Shown: positions 7,761 through 10,000 of the stretch, piece after piece
Position numbering within the stretch: the stretch's first letter is position 1
How the letters are laid out: each line of letters starts with the position of its first letter
NCBI RefSeq assembly: GCF_032854445.1
Contig: NW_027018127.1
Coordinates: forward strand, 64,001 to 74,000
Length of the DNA: 10,000 nucleotides
Direction of reading: 5' to 3'
DNA from: Liolophura sinensis
Taxonomy: Eukaryota > Mollusca > Polyplacophora > Chitonida > Chitonidae
Program-made: the position numbers and the translations under genes
The notes under the pieces: model-generated
The model's input: the letters and a program-made list of their open reading frames with translations, nothing else
The model's database searches: none
What the model was told of the DNA's origin: nothing

Positions 7761-9125
7761 TTATCAAGAGCGCAGCCCTATGACCGAAATTGACGTGTTT
7801 CGCTGGGTCATTCTTAAACTTATACATTAAACTTATGAAACGGACAAACCTGTGTAGGGTTCCAAAAAAATATAGATGAACAAGGTTCTTAAATATTGTC
7901 TGAAAAGAAAATGCTCGGAAACTATGTATAAATGTCACCTAACACCACCTGCGGAATGTGTAGATATAGCTTGTGACAAAGAAAACAAATAAACTACAAT
8001 AACCAACATATCAGCTTAACCCGCACAAAATCAGAACAACACACCATTAGAAAGTTTCCAAAAAGAACCACTGTTACCAACTTTAGTAATTCTTTCTTTT
8101 CCACAAATTGTGCTGTGGAAGAGCCGTAGAGTAATCAGGAATTTGCCAACAATATAAAATAATTCTACAAAAATGTTTTATCCACCAGTGCCACCAGTAT
8201 GGTGTAATTTAAGTAACGAAAGTTCAAATATACCCTTCTGAAGAGTAAGAAATTGATGTAGCTTGGTAAACAACAATTTATTTAATATTTAGAATTATTT
8301 GCTCTCCCAAATGTATCAGTTTGGTTAGAGGACTCCGTTTATAATAGCTATACCAAAGATTCTAGCTCATTACCTTTTCCTTTAAATTTTCCATCCTCTT
8401 GCAGATTTTATCTTCATGATATATTACCATAGTTCTCGATGAGACAAGCCGAGTAATCAGCGTGCCAGCGCGGCACAATGATCCATGTAGGCGGGGATAT
8501 AGTTCATGTAATGTGAAAGCCCGCTTCTCAGCGTTAATTTAATTCAAAATGATAGGACTGATACCGTGAACACGAGTCTATCCGTTGACCTGAAAATCGT
8601 GTTCTAAAGCGTGATTTCGAATTACATGAAGAACATGACTGATACGCCCTCAGGCTGATGGCATCGCGCCATATTTTCTAATTCCATAGGGTTGCACTAG
8701 TTTAAAGCAAGTCTTCGAGCCACTTCATGCCAATAAGTCGTGCAGCCAGGGGTTTCCCGTGTCTCCATTACGTTAGGTGATAGTTGTGCGCAGTGTTTGT
8801 GAACCAGCCTAAAACTAGACTTGATCATTTCGCGTATAGCTCGGAAGTGGGCCTGTGATGTGCATTGTAGGCTTACATTCTTACACAATGAAGTGATCAT
8901 ATTTCATTCCACACTGGAGAATAGCGAGAGAAAAACACCTTACCATTTGTTTGCAAACATTATGATGATGTGTTTGTCTCGTTATTAACATACATTGCAG
9001 CTGCTGGTGGAAAGATATCACATAGAACCATGGACAAGGATGGATAGATATTACATAGACACAGGAGGATATAGAAAGATGCAGGAAAAACACTATATCA
9101 AGAGGGGAATCAGTGCGGAGAACGG
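7761..9125. other. No recognisable gene or repeat
   Basis: This is mostly AT-rich sequence, with a slightly GC-richer patch at about 8450-8780. The reading frame at 8697-8900 on the minus strand (67 codons) contains no motif I recognise and gives no sign of a start context or partner exon. I see no repeats shared with the rest of the window. Confidence 0.5.
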
Positions 9126-9175
9126 GTACGCGAAGACCTCAGATCATTCGATCAAAGTACGCGAAGACCTCAGAT
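9126..9175 (+). repeat. 19-bp tandem direct repeat with 12-bp spacer
   Basis: GTACGCGAAGACCTCAGAT occurs at 9126-9144 and again, identically, at 9157-9175. The 31-bp period present only twice suggests a small recent duplication. Confidence 0.9.
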
Positions 9176-9279
9176 GAAAACTACTGACCACGAACCTCAT
9201 GTGAACAATGCACACAAATACACACAAAGATTTATCATAGCTGTAGCTCAGTTGTCATCCGACTTTTTCTCATCAATAT

Positions 9280-9453
9280 GTTTTATGTTTATTTATTCTA
9301 TTGATGTCTTACGCCGTACTCAAGAATATTTGACTTATATGACGGTGGTCATCATTATGTTGGGAGAAAACAGGACAGAGCCCGGTGGAAACCCACAACC
9401 ATCCGCTGGTTGATGGCATATCTGCCCACGTGTATACAACGGGAGAGGAAGTT
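9280..9453 (-). mobile_element. Truncated tRNA-derived SINE (MetaSINE-like), copy 3
   Basis: Reading the minus strand, the copy has the central domain (CAGCGGATGGTTGTGGG, TTTCCACCGGGCTCTG, CATAATGATGACCACCG), then TATTCTTGAGTACGGCGTAA, GACATCAATAG and an AATAAATAAAC tail. It matches copies 1 and 2 through GGAGAGGAAG (plus strand, near 9441-9450), then similarity stops, so the tRNA head and part of the centre are missing. No convincing target-site duplication is visible. Several substitutions show it is older than copy 2, or at least more diverged. Confidence 0.82.
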
Positions 9454-9472
9454 TGTCCAATTATGAGTGTAA

Positions 9473-9510
9473 CGCGAATGTTACCGTCCTCGTGCGACTC
9501 GCGGGACGAG
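9473..9510 (+). repeat. Third copy of the GC-rich motif
   Basis: CGCGAATGTTACCGTCCTCG, followed by TGCGACTCGCGGGACGAG, resembles CGCGAATGGTACC with TTCGTGCCTCGAC at 7663-7690 and also holds the GCGGGACGAG word seen at 7637-7646. On the minus strand both loci read as short Arg/Glu-rich peptides (SHEDGNIR here, RHENGTIR at 7660-7690). It adjoins SINE copy 3 but is not part of the SINE as seen in copies 1 and 2. Confidence 0.55.
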
Positions 9511-9751
9511 ATGTCCTCATACGGCTTCCATATCAATTCTTTACTCGTCTTGTGTACTTTCTTTTTCCGTATCAATTTGCTGTACATTTAATGCCGCTTG
9601 AATTCTGTGTGTAACTGTTGTAGCTATAGCCTATTCTCATTATACCAGTGTTTTGAAGGTATTCTGTTTGAAAGTAAATGTGATAACAAATATAAATGAC
9701 ACTCTCGTTTGTCACTCAGCACTGGAAGGTTAGAGCAAGGAAACAGGGGGT
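9511..9751. other. No recognisable feature
   Basis: This is AT-rich sequence between the GC-rich motif and the next SINE-like repeat. It has no reading frame or repeat of note. Confidence 0.45.
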
Positions 9752-9975
9752 GGTTGGCCCCGTGGCAGTATAATGTGTCTGGGTGACGTATAACGTTACG
9801 TGTCATGTTTGGTGTCTTTAGCAGGATACTTCAATGGCTGCAGTCTTTGGTGGTATGAACACGCCCTGCCACAAAAACACCATGTATGTACACATAGCTA
9901 ATGACTCTTCGTCGTCATATGGTTGACAAATTGTTCAGTTCGGCGTAAAACTCCAAGCATGAAACTCCAAGAAAC
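9752..9975 (+). mobile_element. SINE-like interspersed repeat, second family, copy 2
   Basis: This copy starts GGTTGGCCCCGTGGCAGTAT and follows the copy at 1599-1745 through GTGTCATGTTTGGTGTCTTT, CGCCCTGCCAC and ATGTACACATAGCTAATG. It carries an extra block of about 12 bases near 9787-9800. Unlike copy 1 it continues into a 3' end reading TTCGGCGTAAAACTCCAAGC (9939-9958), which resembles the 3' tail of the MetaSINE copies. That supports a retroelement rather than a simple duplication. The exact right end is unclear, and I did not find a target-site duplication. Confidence 0.72.
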
Positions 9976-10000
9976 TAATATAAATAATTTGCACTCAACT

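Noticed and set aside
8697-8900. 67-codon reading frame on the minus strand as a transposase or host exon
   Set aside because: I recognise no motif, and neighbouring frames do not continue it. The length is compatible with chance.
9270-9306. CATCAATA / TATTGATG inverted repeat as a transposon end
   Set aside because: The arms are only 8 bp long, and one arm lies within the tail of SINE copy 3, so chance is a sufficient explanation.

Overview
This window looks like non-coding, repeat-rich DNA from an animal, most likely a mollusc or related lophotrochozoan. The evidence is AT-rich background sequence, short degenerate retroelement copies, and three copies of a tRNA-derived SINE. That SINE has a central domain and 3' tail (ending around GGCGTAAAACACCAA plus AAATA repeats) that I recognise from bivalve and gastropod genomes as the MetaSINE type. 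I see no intact host gene, rRNA, canonical tRNA, CRISPR array or prokaryotic operon. The taxonomic call rests on memory of repeat families, not on a database search.

Layout. Bases 1 to about 1500 are a decayed non-LTR retrotransposon (LINE) on the minus strand. Its AP-like endonuclease lies at about 700-1480 and the start of its reverse transcriptase at 1-311, running off the left edge. A 5'-truncated SINE (1168-1391) sits inside the endonuclease, flanked by a perfect 12-bp target-site duplication. A second SINE-like family occurs at 1599-1745 and again at 9752-9975. Bases 1746-3341 are mostly featureless, with one A-rich tail-like tract near 2577-2606.

Bases 3385-5212 are a long degenerate minisatellite of about 62-bp units. 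A full-length reverse-oriented SINE with recognisable pol III boxes (5213-5456) has split the last unit of this array. Bases 5500-6860 hold nothing recognisable apart from a cluster of splice-like sites. A second minisatellite (about 6860-7457) begins with diverged 44-bp units and ends in fresh 35/38-bp alternating units. It runs straight into a GC-rich block with inverted repeats (7458-7760), whose core motif recurs near 9473-9510. Bases 7761-9279 are unremarkable. The right end has a third MetaSINE fragment (about 9280-9453), the GC-rich motif, and the second copy of the other SINE family.

Nothing here works together as a pathway. The window is best read as an intergenic or intronic landscape built by retrotransposition and tandem-repeat expansion. 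Its main value is the nested insertions, which give relative ages, and the GC-rich inverted-repeat block, which I could not identify.
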